Source of the DNA: CAWIJJ01 sp963836405
Lineage (GTDB): Bacteria; Acidobacteriota; Terriglobia; Bryobacterales; Bryobacteraceae
Assembly: GCA_963836405.1 (NCBI GenBank)
Contig: CAWIJL010000004.1
Location: 163,967 to 227,966, forward strand
Length of the DNA stretch: 64,000 nucleotides
Direction of reading: 5' to 3'
Position numbers and translations under genes: made by a program. Position 1 is the stretch's first letter, and the number at the start of each line of letters is the position of its first letter. This document shows, piece by piece, positions 43,285 to 51,189 of this stretch. The notes beneath the pieces were generated by a model. It was not told the DNA's origin. It made no database searches and saw nothing but the letters and a program-made list of their open reading frames with translations.

Positions 43285-44985
43285 ATGGGCACGGCCATGT
43301 TCGGCGCGGAGAGCGAATATGCGGTCTCCGGCGTCAACGGCAAAGGTGCGATGCGCCGCGACGACCTGGTGAACCGGTTCGTCGGGACGGCGCGCCGCCG
43401 GCTCCTGCATTTGCAGGAGACCTGCTCGCCGAGCGGAATGTTCCTGGAGAATGGTGCGCGGTTCTATATCGATTGCGGGCTCCACCCGGAAATGGCCACG
43501 CCCGAGTGCACCACTCCGTGGGAACTGGCGCGCTACATCAAGGGGGGCGAGCGCATTCTGGAAGAGTTGACGCGGGAGGTTCAGGCCGAGTTCGGCGACT
43601 CCGCCGAGATCATGTGCTTCCGCTGCAACGTGGACTACAGCGGATCGGGCAGCACGTGGGGTTGCCATGAGTCCTACCTGCACCGTGCCCACCCCGCGAG
43701 CTTGCCCGAGCAGCTCATGCCGCACCTGGTGACACGGGTCGTCTACACCGGAGCGGGCGGTTTCAATCCATTGGTGAACTGGCCGGAATTCTGCGTGGCC
43801 CCGCGCCTCATGCATATTGAGCAGGTGATCTCGGGAGATTCCACGGGCAACCGCGGCATCTTCCACACAAAAAACGAATCCCTCTCTTCGAACGGCTACA
43901 ACCGCCTGCACATCCTCTGCGGGGAGAGCCTCTGCTCGGAAACTGCGATCGTACTCAAGTTCGGAGCCACGGCCCTGGTGGCGGCGATGGCGGAGGCAGG
44001 CCTGAACCCGGCCGCCGGCGTGGGCTTGGCGGCTCCGCTCGATGCACTCCACACCGCGTCTTCGGATATCACGTGCCGCCGGGAATTGCGCCTCGCCGGC
44101 GGCGGGCACGCCACCGCGATCGACATACAGCGCCACTTCCTGGCGCGGGCCGAAGGCAACCTGAGCGTGCTGCCTCCATGGGCGGGCGAGATCTGCGCGC
44201 TGTGGCGGCGGGCGCTGGATCTGCTCGAAAACGCGCCGGATTCAGTCGCCACAATCCTCGATTGGGCCATCAAGCACCGCTTGTTCCGCGACCGCGCCGC
44301 GCGGCGCGGGATTCCGTTTGCGAGGTTTCCGTTCCTGAACCCGCTGATCCAGCGCCTGAACGCCGCGGTGGCGCCCACGCCCGCGGATGGGCGGGACATC
44401 CGGCTCAGCCTCCTCGCGGGGCCCAACAGCCCCATCCCCGATGAGCGCGCGCGGGTGGGGGACGCGCTCTCGGCCCACGGACTGACCTGGAGCGACCTCG
44501 AGAATTTCCTCAAGATGCGGGACGATCTCTACCAGATCGATACCCGTTTCGGTCAGATCGGCCCGCGCGGGATCTTCGCCGAACTGGACCGCCGCCGCGT
44601 GCTCCATCACGGAGTCGCCGGTATCGACGGCATCGCGGCGGCGATGAGTAATCCTCCGGCGGTAGGCCGCGCCAGGATCCGCGGCGAAACCATCCGCCGT
44701 CTGTCCGGCCAGAGCAGAGCGGGCTGCAATTGGTTGGGGATCTTCAGCGGGGACGGGCGCTCGCTCGACTTGAGCGACCCGTTCGCGGCGAAAGAGATCT
44801 GGTCTGAACCGCGCACGCCGCCCGTTGGCCCGGCGGGACCGCTGCCGGACATTCCCGCCGACGAACTCTTCGGCCTTGACCCCGGCCGGTTGCAGCATTT
44901 GCTCGATGCGATGAGGAGGAGATATGGCCGGTCTCGAACCGGGACTCAAGGCTCGCCTGAAACAACTGAAGGTCCGAATCGATAA
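43285..44985 (+). CDS. pafA: PafA-like Pup/UBact ligase
   Basis: 566 residues of the glutamine-synthetase-like Pup ligase/deamidase family. MFGAESEYAV carries the ATP/metal Glu; MFLENGARFYIDCGLHPEMA and TPECTTPWELARYIKGGERI match PafA, including the spacing D-x-G-x-H-P after the catalytic Asp, where Dop has one residue fewer. Further conserved parts are NVDYSGSGSTWGCHESYLHR, RVVYTGAGGFNP, RGIFHTKNESLSSNGYNRLH and RFGQIGPRGIFAEL. It should form the isopeptide bond between UBact's terminal Glu and substrate lysines. It follows UBact by 3 nt and overlaps the downstream ATPase by 62 nt, so the three are one operon. Confidence 0.85.
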   Translation: MGTAMFGAESEYAVSGVNGKGAMRRDDLVNRFVGTARRRLLHLQETCSPSGMFLENGARFYIDCGLHPEMATPECTTPWELARYIKGGERILEELTREVQAEFGDSAEIMCFRCNVDYSGSGSTWGCHESYLHRAHPASLPEQLMPHLVTRVVYTGAGGFNPLVNWPEFCVAPRLMHIEQVISGDSTGNRGIFHTKNESLSSNGYNRLHILCGESLCSETAIVLKFGATALVAAMAEAGLNPAAGVGLAAPLDALHTASSDITCRRELRLAGGGHATAIDIQRHFLARAEGNLSVLPPWAGEICALWRRALDLLENAPDSVATILDWAIKHRLFRDRAARRGIPFARFPFLNPLIQRLNAAVAPTPADGRDIRLSLLAGPNSPIPDERARVGDALSAHGLTWSDLENFLKMRDDLYQIDTRFGQIGPRGIFAELDRRRVLHHGVAGIDGIAAAMSNPPAVGRARIRGETIRRLSGQSRAGCNWLGIFSGDGRSLDLSDPFAAKEIWSEPRTPPVGPAGPLPDIPADELFGLDPGRLQHLLDAMRRRYGRSRTGTQGSPETTEGPNR

Positions 44986-46066
44986 CCCGGACGAGGACAC
45001 GTTCCTGCTGCGCAAGGTGCCCGCGGACACGCGCTGCTTCAGCAAGCCGCAGACCAGTGTCCTGGTGAAGCGTCCGCGGGCGGGACTGCCCTTCCTCGTG
45101 TGCGTCGACGAGGACCTGGACTATGTTGGGCCGGACCGCGAAATGGCGCGCGCCTTCGCCGCCGCGGACAGGCAGCAGGGCTGGCGCGTCGTTTCCGCGG
45201 AAGCCGGCCTGCACCCGCAGGCGGCAGAGGCGGTCGAACATGCGCTGGCGATGCTGGGTTGCAGTGAGCGGGTGGCTGGCCGCGCCAAGCCTCAACCGCG
45301 GCCACCGGGCCCCGGCTTGCTCGCCAGGTTCGCCGTGAACCTCACCGCACAGGTGCGCGACGGCTCCGCGCCGCATACCATGGGGCGCGAGGAACTGGCG
45401 GAACAGGCGGTCACCAGTCTGCTCGCCTGGCAGCGCCGCCTGCCGGTGATCGTGGGCGCCCCCGGGCTGGGCAAGAGCAACCTCATATATAGGATGGCCG
45501 GTCTTCTGGCCGGCGTCCGTCCCGATTGGGAGTTCCTCTCCGTGGATCTTTCCTGCCTGCTGGCAGGGGTGCTGTGGGAGGGCGAGCGCGAAAAGCTGCT
45601 CAACGCCTTGTTGGACGAGGCCGCGACGGGAACGAACGTGGTGCTCGCGCTGGATCGCCTGGAACTGGCGGTGATGACGGTGCCCCTGACGCCCTGGCTG
45701 CTGGCCGGCGCGCTCGACCGCGGCGCGCGCCTCGCCGCCACCTGCCTGCCGCCGCTCCTGGCGAGGCTGGCGCAGGGTCCGCTGGCGCAGCGCATGGACC
45801 TCATCGAACTCACCGAGCTCGCGCGCCAGGACGCTGCCGCCGTGCTCGGCCATCTCCGCGAGACGCTCGCCGCCCATCACGGGGTGGCGATCGACGCGCC
45901 GGTGGTCGAGGCGGCGGTGGCACGGTCATTCACCCTGGCCGGCCGGCTGCCAGACAAAGCCATTACCCTCCTGGACGCCGCCGCGGCGCGGGCGGCGCTC
46001 CTGAAGCAGCCACTGGTGACGGAGTGCGATGTCTATCTAGCCGCCTCGCGGATGAAGGAGGCGTAA
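44924..46066 (+). CDS. AAA+ ATPase resembling the first ClpA/ClpB nucleotide-binding domain
   Basis: 380 residues from the ATG at 44924, with AGGAGG just ahead, starting inside the end of pafA. Residues ~1-135 are an N-terminal domain I do not recognise. From ~138 it resembles ClpB NBD1: FAVNLTAQVRDG, then Walker A GAPGLGKS (178-185), SVDLSCLLAGVLWEGEREKL and Walker B LALDRLE (241-247). The usual Asp-Glu of Walker B is Asp-Arg here, so ATP hydrolysis may be weak or absent. The lid follows with KAITLLDAAAARAALLK. It is not the Mpa/ARC unfoldase. Its place in the UBact operon suggests a role in handling tagged proteins, which is inference. Confidence 0.7.
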   Translation: MAGLEPGLKARLKQLKVRIDNPDEDTFLLRKVPADTRCFSKPQTSVLVKRPRAGLPFLVCVDEDLDYVGPDREMARAFAAADRQQGWRVVSAEAGLHPQAAEAVEHALAMLGCSERVAGRAKPQPRPPGPGLLARFAVNLTAQVRDGSAPHTMGREELAEQAVTSLLAWQRRLPVIVGAPGLGKSNLIYRMAGLLAGVRPDWEFLSVDLSCLLAGVLWEGEREKLLNALLDEAATGTNVVLALDRLELAVMTVPLTPWLLAGALDRGARLAATCLPPLLARLAQGPLAQRMDLIELTELARQDAAAVLGHLRETLAAHHGVAIDAPVVEAAVARSFTLAGRLPDKAITLLDAAAARAALLKQPLVTECDVYLAASRMKEA

Positions 46067-46110
46067 CCGGAGCCCGGAGCGGCGAGCCACGGCGAGCGGC
46101 GCAACCCGCC

Positions 46111-46893
46111 CTACGCCGCCCCTGGCCCCCAGCCAGCCCCGCCGCCGTCCCCGTCGAGGTAACCGACCACAGCAACCGCGAAATCCCCGGGTCCGAGCGC
46201 GCCCTCATAGCCGAGGCCCCGGACGGCGGCGGCGCACCCCGCGACAGCCGCCGAGGCGAACGGCGATCCGCGCAAGGCGCCCACGCCGAAGACGGAACAC
46301 CCCGCCGACATGTGAAGGGTAACCGCGCCGGCGTAACGATCACCGCTGCCGCAAACCCGGGAATGGTCCCGCAAACTCGCCAGCACCTGGCGGCTCTTGG
46401 CCGACGCAAGGCGCACGTGCAACACCGTCATTTCCTCGGGATTCGAAACCAGGACGCCCTCCTCACCGAGCGTCAGGTGAACCACGGGCGAGAGTGCGCG
46501 CTGCGACAACATGCGCAAGGCTTCCACCCCATCCTCCACTGAATCCTGCACGGCGACGCCCAACGCCGCGCCCAGTTCGTCCAGGCCCGCGATGATCAGC
46601 CGGGAGCTCGGGACTACGGCGTCCATCAGGTAGTCACCAGCGATGGCAGGCGTCAGTACGGAATGCAGATTCAGGCGGCCCCGTGCAGCAGCACCGGCGA
46701 GTTTGGCGACCCAGGGGCGGTGCTTGTCGCTGTTGACCAGCACGGTTCCGCCCTCGGTGAGCCAGGAGAACTGGTCATCCGGCGGACGCTGGAGGGTGTG
46801 CGGCGGAGGGGCCGTTTTGAAGATCCGCTTGTCGCGCGCCTGGGGGTCGCCCGTCACCACATTGTCAACCGTCGGGTAGAGGTCGCGGTGGCG
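46111..46893 (-). pseudogene. PfkB-type sugar kinase, C-terminal part
   Basis: The frame gives GGTVLVNSDKHRPWVAKLAG, SRLIIAGLDELGAALG, SPVVHLTLGEEGVLV and VCGSGDRYAGAVTLHMSAGC, where GSGDRYAG replaces the usual GAGDxFxxG anion-hole and catalytic-Asp motif of PfkB kinases. It ends at 46111. The N-terminal half was replaced by the truncated ISL3 transposase, which reads straight into it in the same frame. It is convergent with the ATPase gene. The substrate cannot be inferred. Confidence 0.6.
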
Positions 46894-48025
46894 GTTGAGG
46901 CCCTCAACAGCACCGTTGGAGATTTCTCCTCTGGCGCGAAACCAATTCAGTATCAGCGGCTCATGGGCGCGCAGCATCCGGGCCACCTTTTTCATCGGTT
47001 CCAGACGGCTCCGCATGGCCCGGAAACACCAATAGTCAAGAAAGGCTCCGGCCCACATCTCGGATTTGTACTTCCAGAAATGGGAGAAGGTCTCCTTTAA
47101 GTCCCAGGCCCCGTGCGGTGGCCAGTTTGCTGGCAAGCAGGGCATTCAGCTTTTGCCTGGCTCGCCCGCGCACCCGGCCGCCGCGGCGTAGCAGGGGCCA
47201 GCGCAAATGCTTGAGCTGCTGCGCTGCTTTCTTGCTTTTGATTCCCAGGCGCGTGCTCTCGGCGCGGCGCACCTGATCCACCGCCTGATTCAAATGGCTC
47301 GTGATATGGAATCGGTCCAGCACGTGCAAAGCCTGACCGGCCTCGGCTGCGATGACTTTCAAGTAAGGCTTCCACATGTCACTGCACACAAAACGCAGCC
47401 CTTCGGCGACCCCCGGCCCCAATGCCTTCAGGCCTCGCCGCAGGGTTGCCTGCGAACGCCGGCGTCCCACCCATAGCAAACGCCGGCAGCCGGCGTCGAT
47501 TTGGTAGATCACCGTCAAGAAGTTGTCTGCTTTCAAGCCGTGTCCCCAATGGATTTCGTCCACACCGATGGAGTCGACACCGTGCAGTTGGCGCTGCGCC
47601 AAGCCCCACTCGACAAACCACTCCACTGACCGATACACCGCCTCCCAACTGGTCTGGAACGCTCGCGCCGTTTCCCGCCAACTCAACCGTCGCGCCCAGC
47701 GCGCTAAAAATCCCATCATGGCGCAGGTCACCGGACGCTTGCCGTCGCTCCACGGAATGTGCTCGACTACAACCCCGTGTTCGGCACACTCTACTCTCCG
47801 TGGAGCGTAGCAAAAATAGGTGGCGATCCCCCACAAAGGCACGAAGAGCCAGCGCCGCTGGGGCAAGCAGTCATAGCCCGGGGCCGGTTTCTGGCAACGC
47901 GAACAGCGCCTGCGTATGCCCGCGTGTGGCTCTACCGTGATCTCGATCGACGGCGGCCCCTCCGGGCCGCCAAGCATGCGGACCCCTTGGTATACGAACC
48001 CTACGAATCGTTGCACCTGATTCAA
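46894..48025 (-). pseudogene. ISL3-family transposase, frameshifted and 3' truncated
   Basis: From 48025 the frame reads VEPHAGIRRRCSRCQKPAPG with the zinc knuckle, then SWEAVYRSVEWFVEWGLAQR, SIGVDEIHWGHGLKADNFLT with a catalytic Asp, LRFVCSDMWKPYLKVIAAEA and HVLDRFHITSHLNQAVDQVR. In the C4 run at 47109-47112 (G4 on the coding strand) one extra base shifts the frame to AWDLKETFSHFWKYKSEMWA. That frame gives NWFRARGEISNGAVEGLN with the Glu, where the transposase ends abruptly and kinase sequence begins. The element's right part and end are therefore lost. Confidence 0.85.
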
Positions 48026-48365
48026 GATGGTCTTAACCTGTAGTTGAATGGCTGATCTCCTCTGTGGCCGATGAGTCTCGGTCTCTTCAACTGCAGATTA
48101 ATCCAAGCTGCTGGAGATCAGCTATTCGCCCAGCGCCAGTTCAGGCCTCTGTTCCGTCTCCTTTTAACGCGTCCTGCTCGCCAGACCAGGGGCGGGCGCA
48201 GAATGCTTCTTGTCTTTCCTCCTCAGAAAGTTCTTGTTTTGGTTTCAGCAGGAACTCCCGTCGGACGCAGAAGGTCCGCTCCCGCCGATTCCCCCGCAAA
48301 TCTTCCCAATCCTACCCACAGATTCGTGTGCTTTCGGTGGGCCTGCGTAACGAAGGCGAGCCGAC
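48026..48365. other. Non-coding stretch
   Basis: Between the ISL3 remnant and the resolvase gene. The first ~40 bases may belong to the ISL3 end; no matching inverted repeat can be assigned because the other end is lost. I see no gene here. Confidence 0.4.
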
Positions 48366-49022
48366 CTATTTCTCGGAGGAATCGCCCAGGATTCGGCGTA
48401 CGGAAGTGCGCCCGACGTGGAGCCGGCGGGCGATCTCGGCTTTGGCAACGCCAGCACGATGCAGTTTCCGGATCTCCGCAGCGTGGATCACCGCCGTTGC
48501 CGGCCGGCCCAGACGCTTGCCGTTCTGCCGGGCGTGGGCCAAGCCGGCGCGAGTTCGCTCACCGAGGATCTCCCGTTCGAATGCGGCGAATACGGCCAGC
48601 AACCCGGCCATCGCTCGACCCGCAGGCGTAGTCAGGTCCAGCGCCTCGGTCAGAGACACAAAGCCCACTCCGAGATGCTCCAGCTCCTGGAGTGTCGCCA
48701 GCAGATCCGTTACCGACCGACCCCAGCGGTCCAGCCGCCACACCAGCACGACATCGATCTCTCGGCGGCGTGCGGCCTCCAGCAGTTTCTCACGAGCTTC
48801 TCGCTTGGCCGCACCGGAGCCAACCTCACGGACGTTCCCGGCAATGGTCCAGCCCCGCCGGGCAGCATACTCCCGCATGGCGCGACTCTGCATCGCCAGC
48901 GTCTGCTGATCGTTCGTGGAAACACGAGCGTACAGGCCCGCCCGCAACATTTTTGGCCGCTTCCGTGCCTGGCCAAAAACGTTATGCGATTTTGCCTTTG
49001 GAAAGGTCCGTTTGGCGGGCAT
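48366..49022 (-). CDS. Small serine resolvase/invertase with C-terminal HTH
   Basis: 218 residues as read from 49022; a start at MLRAGLYARVSTNDQQTLAM, 24 codons in, is more usual. The catalytic Ser is in YARVST. VDVVLVWRLDRWGR-type sequence (REIDVVLVWRLDRWGRSVTD), LGVGFVSLTEALDLTTPAGR and AAFEREILGERTRAGLAHAR complete the catalytic domain and E helix; HAAEIRKLHRAGVAKAEIAR and RLHVGRTSVRRIL are the DNA-binding HTH. Complete and apparently functional. It lies between two IS remnants and may come from a transposon of the Tn3 type or from the phage; no res site was recognised. Confidence 0.85.
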   Translation of the reverse strand: MPAKRTFPKAKSHNVFGQARKRPKMLRAGLYARVSTNDQQTLAMQSRAMREYAARRGWTIAGNVREVGSGAAKREAREKLLEAARRREIDVVLVWRLDRWGRSVTDLLATLQELEHLGVGFVSLTEALDLTTPAGRAMAGLLAVFAAFEREILGERTRAGLAHARQNGKRLGRPATAVIHAAEIRKLHRAGVAKAEIARRLHVGRTSVRRILGDSSEK

Positions 49023-49083
49023 TTCAGAATGTCACTCAACCATGGCCGCAGATGATCCTTTTCGGCCAGGAAGATTCATCATA

Positions 49084-51189
49084 TTACGCAGCCGCGGGAC
49101 TGGCCAGTCGGGCCAGGGTTTCGCGGTAGTTCCAGGGCATCCACTCCGATGGGCTTCGCTTCAGCTCTTCGGCGTGCCGCTGCAACTCGGTCAGATAGTC
49201 GAACGGATTGGCCCCGTTCAGTTCGCAGGTATGGATCAGACTCATGAACAGGTCGCCTACTCTGGCGCCATTCAGCGTCTTGTAGAATAGTGAGTTTTTC
49301 CGATGAAGGATGGCCTTCTTCAGAATTCTTTCGACCAGGTTGTTATCGATCGGGGCCCCTGGTTCCCGCAGGAAAAGAGTCAGCGGCAGCCAGTGGCGAA
49401 GCATGTACCGGATGGCCTTCCCCAACCCGGAGTTCGGCTCCGTCTTCCGTTCTGACAGTTGCGCTTCCATCCAGTCATGCAGGGTTTCCATCAGCGGGCC
49501 ACTATGCTCCTGATGGAAACGCAGGCGCTCCTCCGGCGATAGCTTCCGCTCCCGCGCCAGCTCGCCGCCGCTGGATGGCGCGGTGCGCGTCGCGTGGCCC
49601 GTGCTCCACCACTGCGACGGCCAGCCGACCGCGCCGTACTTGTAGTCTTCCCAAAACCCGGTGTACTTGCACCGCGCATCGGCCTCCTCGATCCGCGCCG
49701 CCGCGCCGCCCACCTTGAGGCTGGCGTCGCCCGTGACCGCGATGTTCGAGATGGTCGCGCCCCACTCCACGTCGGACGCGTACCCGCTCTTGGGCGAGAT
49801 CTTCTTCATGCGCGCGCCAGCCAGCCAGGACCGCGCGGTGGTGCCCTCGTATCCACGCTGGACGGTGACCTGTCCTGGGACCGCAGCCACCAGCAGCAAC
49901 CGCTCCTCGTTGGTTGCGTCTCCGATGAAGTACCGCCCGCCAGTGAGTTGCGACGTGTCGTCGACGGACCACACCGTTGCCGCCGCGTTCACTCCCGCCG
50001 ACAGGAAGCAGCCATCCTGTAACTCCGCTTCGGCGGCTTCGAATCGCGGGGCAAACACCATGTAGATTTTCCGGCAGGTGTTCATCGGAATGGCCACGCC
50101 GGTCTTGTCCTTGAGCGTGGCGAAGTCGAGCGCGACGTGGTACGCCGTGTCGTTGTCGCCGCCAGCGAACACCACGTTTGCGCCGTTCTCTTCCGTCCAA
50201 TAAAAGCCTTGTCCCGCGCCGTTCTGATCCACCCCGCCAAGCGTGCGGCCGCACGCCACGAAGACGCGGTCCAGGTTGCCGAGCTTCCCGTACCTAGACG
50301 TGGCGCCCGTGGCGCTCTTGAACTCGATCCGGATACCGTACGTGATATCCAAACTGGCAACGATCACGCCGGTCTGGTCGGGGCCATACCGTCCAGCGAC
50401 TGTCTCCCCTGGCTCGTTGATCAGCGCAATGAACTTCTGGACCAGATCGAAATAGGTGCTCTTGCGGGTCACGTACGAGCGGGAAGCATGCCCGACCCTC
50501 ACCCAGCCCACCAGCGTCGCGCCCACGCCCGCGAGGTGAATGGACTCCTCGTTGGTGCCCGTGCGCTCCACGATCACCGTGCAGCCTCCATAGAAGCCCG
50601 TCGTGTCGTCGACGCTCATGCTCATATCGTCTGCGGCCACGGAGGATGTGAGTTGCGTTTCCACGCGCACGTCGGTGCTGGTCACCGTGTAGCGGGTGTC
50701 GCGGAAATAGAGCGTGAGCCAGTCGATGCCGCCATCGTAATTCTCGTCGCCCGTGATGTGGAGAACGACGCTCGCCGGAGTCTCCGCGCCGCTTATCACC
50801 GTCGCGTGGTCGAGCAGACGGACCTCGTACGTGTTGGCCGCGCCGCCCACGCCGCACTCGAACGTCATCGAGTCCCAGGAGACGGACGGGTATTTGGCGG
50901 CATCGAGGCGCATCGCGCCGTCGAGCGTGTGGTCGTACTCGATATCGAACGCCAGAGTCAGGCCGGAGAGATCGGTGCGCGGCAGGTGCTTCAGCCGCAG
51001 GTGGTTGTAGTAATCGTACGCGTTGTACAGGCCCAGGACCGCGAAGTCTTCGGCGGCTTGAAAGATGCCGGAGATGGACGCACCTGTCGCGGACGCGTCG
51101 TGGATCGTGGTCGTCGCGGCGCGGCCAGTGAAGCCCTGCGTCTGGAAGTTGCGACGGGGATCGAAGATGGAGAGCGGTTCGCCTGCCAT
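49084..51189 (-). CDS. Phage tail-associated protein fused in frame to the C terminus of an IS66 transposase
   Basis: A 701-residue open frame from 51189. Residues 1-542 are phage-like: MAGEPLSIFDPRRNFQTQGF, then beta-rich repeats with DDTTGFYGGCTVIVERTGTN and a similar VDDTSQLTGGRYFIGDATNE unit. From residue 543 (49563) the sequence is an IS66 TnpC tail: ELARERKLSPEERLRFHQEH, EAQLSERKTEPNSGLGKAIR, YMLRHWLPLTLFLREPGAPI, DNNLVERILKKAILHRKNSL and LIHTCELNGANPFDYLTELQ. The insertion or a later deletion joined the two without a stop. The phage part is probably missing its own C terminus. It is the most distal gene of the tail module, and whether the fusion is made is unknown. Confidence 0.75.
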   Translation of the reverse strand: MAGEPLSIFDPRRNFQTQGFTGRAATTTIHDASATGASISGIFQAAEDFAVLGLYNAYDYYNHLRLKHLPRTDLSGLTLAFDIEYDHTLDGAMRLDAAKYPSVSWDSMTFECGVGGAANTYEVRLLDHATVISGAETPASVVLHITGDENYDGGIDWLTLYFRDTRYTVTSTDVRVETQLTSSVAADDMSMSVDDTTGFYGGCTVIVERTGTNEESIHLAGVGATLVGWVRVGHASRSYVTRKSTYFDLVQKFIALINEPGETVAGRYGPDQTGVIVASLDITYGIRIEFKSATGATSRYGKLGNLDRVFVACGRTLGGVDQNGAGQGFYWTEENGANVVFAGGDNDTAYHVALDFATLKDKTGVAIPMNTCRKIYMVFAPRFEAAEAELQDGCFLSAGVNAAATVWSVDDTSQLTGGRYFIGDATNEERLLLVAAVPGQVTVQRGYEGTTARSWLAGARMKKISPKSGYASDVEWGATISNIAVTGDASLKVGGAAARIEEADARCKYTGFWEDYKYGAVGWPSQWWSTGHATRTAPSSGGELARERKLSPEERLRFHQEHSGPLMETLHDWMEAQLSERKTEPNSGLGKAIRYMLRHWLPLTLFLREPGAPIDNNLVERILKKAILHRKNSLFYKTLNGARVGDLFMSLIHTCELNGANPFDYLTELQRHAEELKRSPSEWMPWNYRETLARLASPAAA

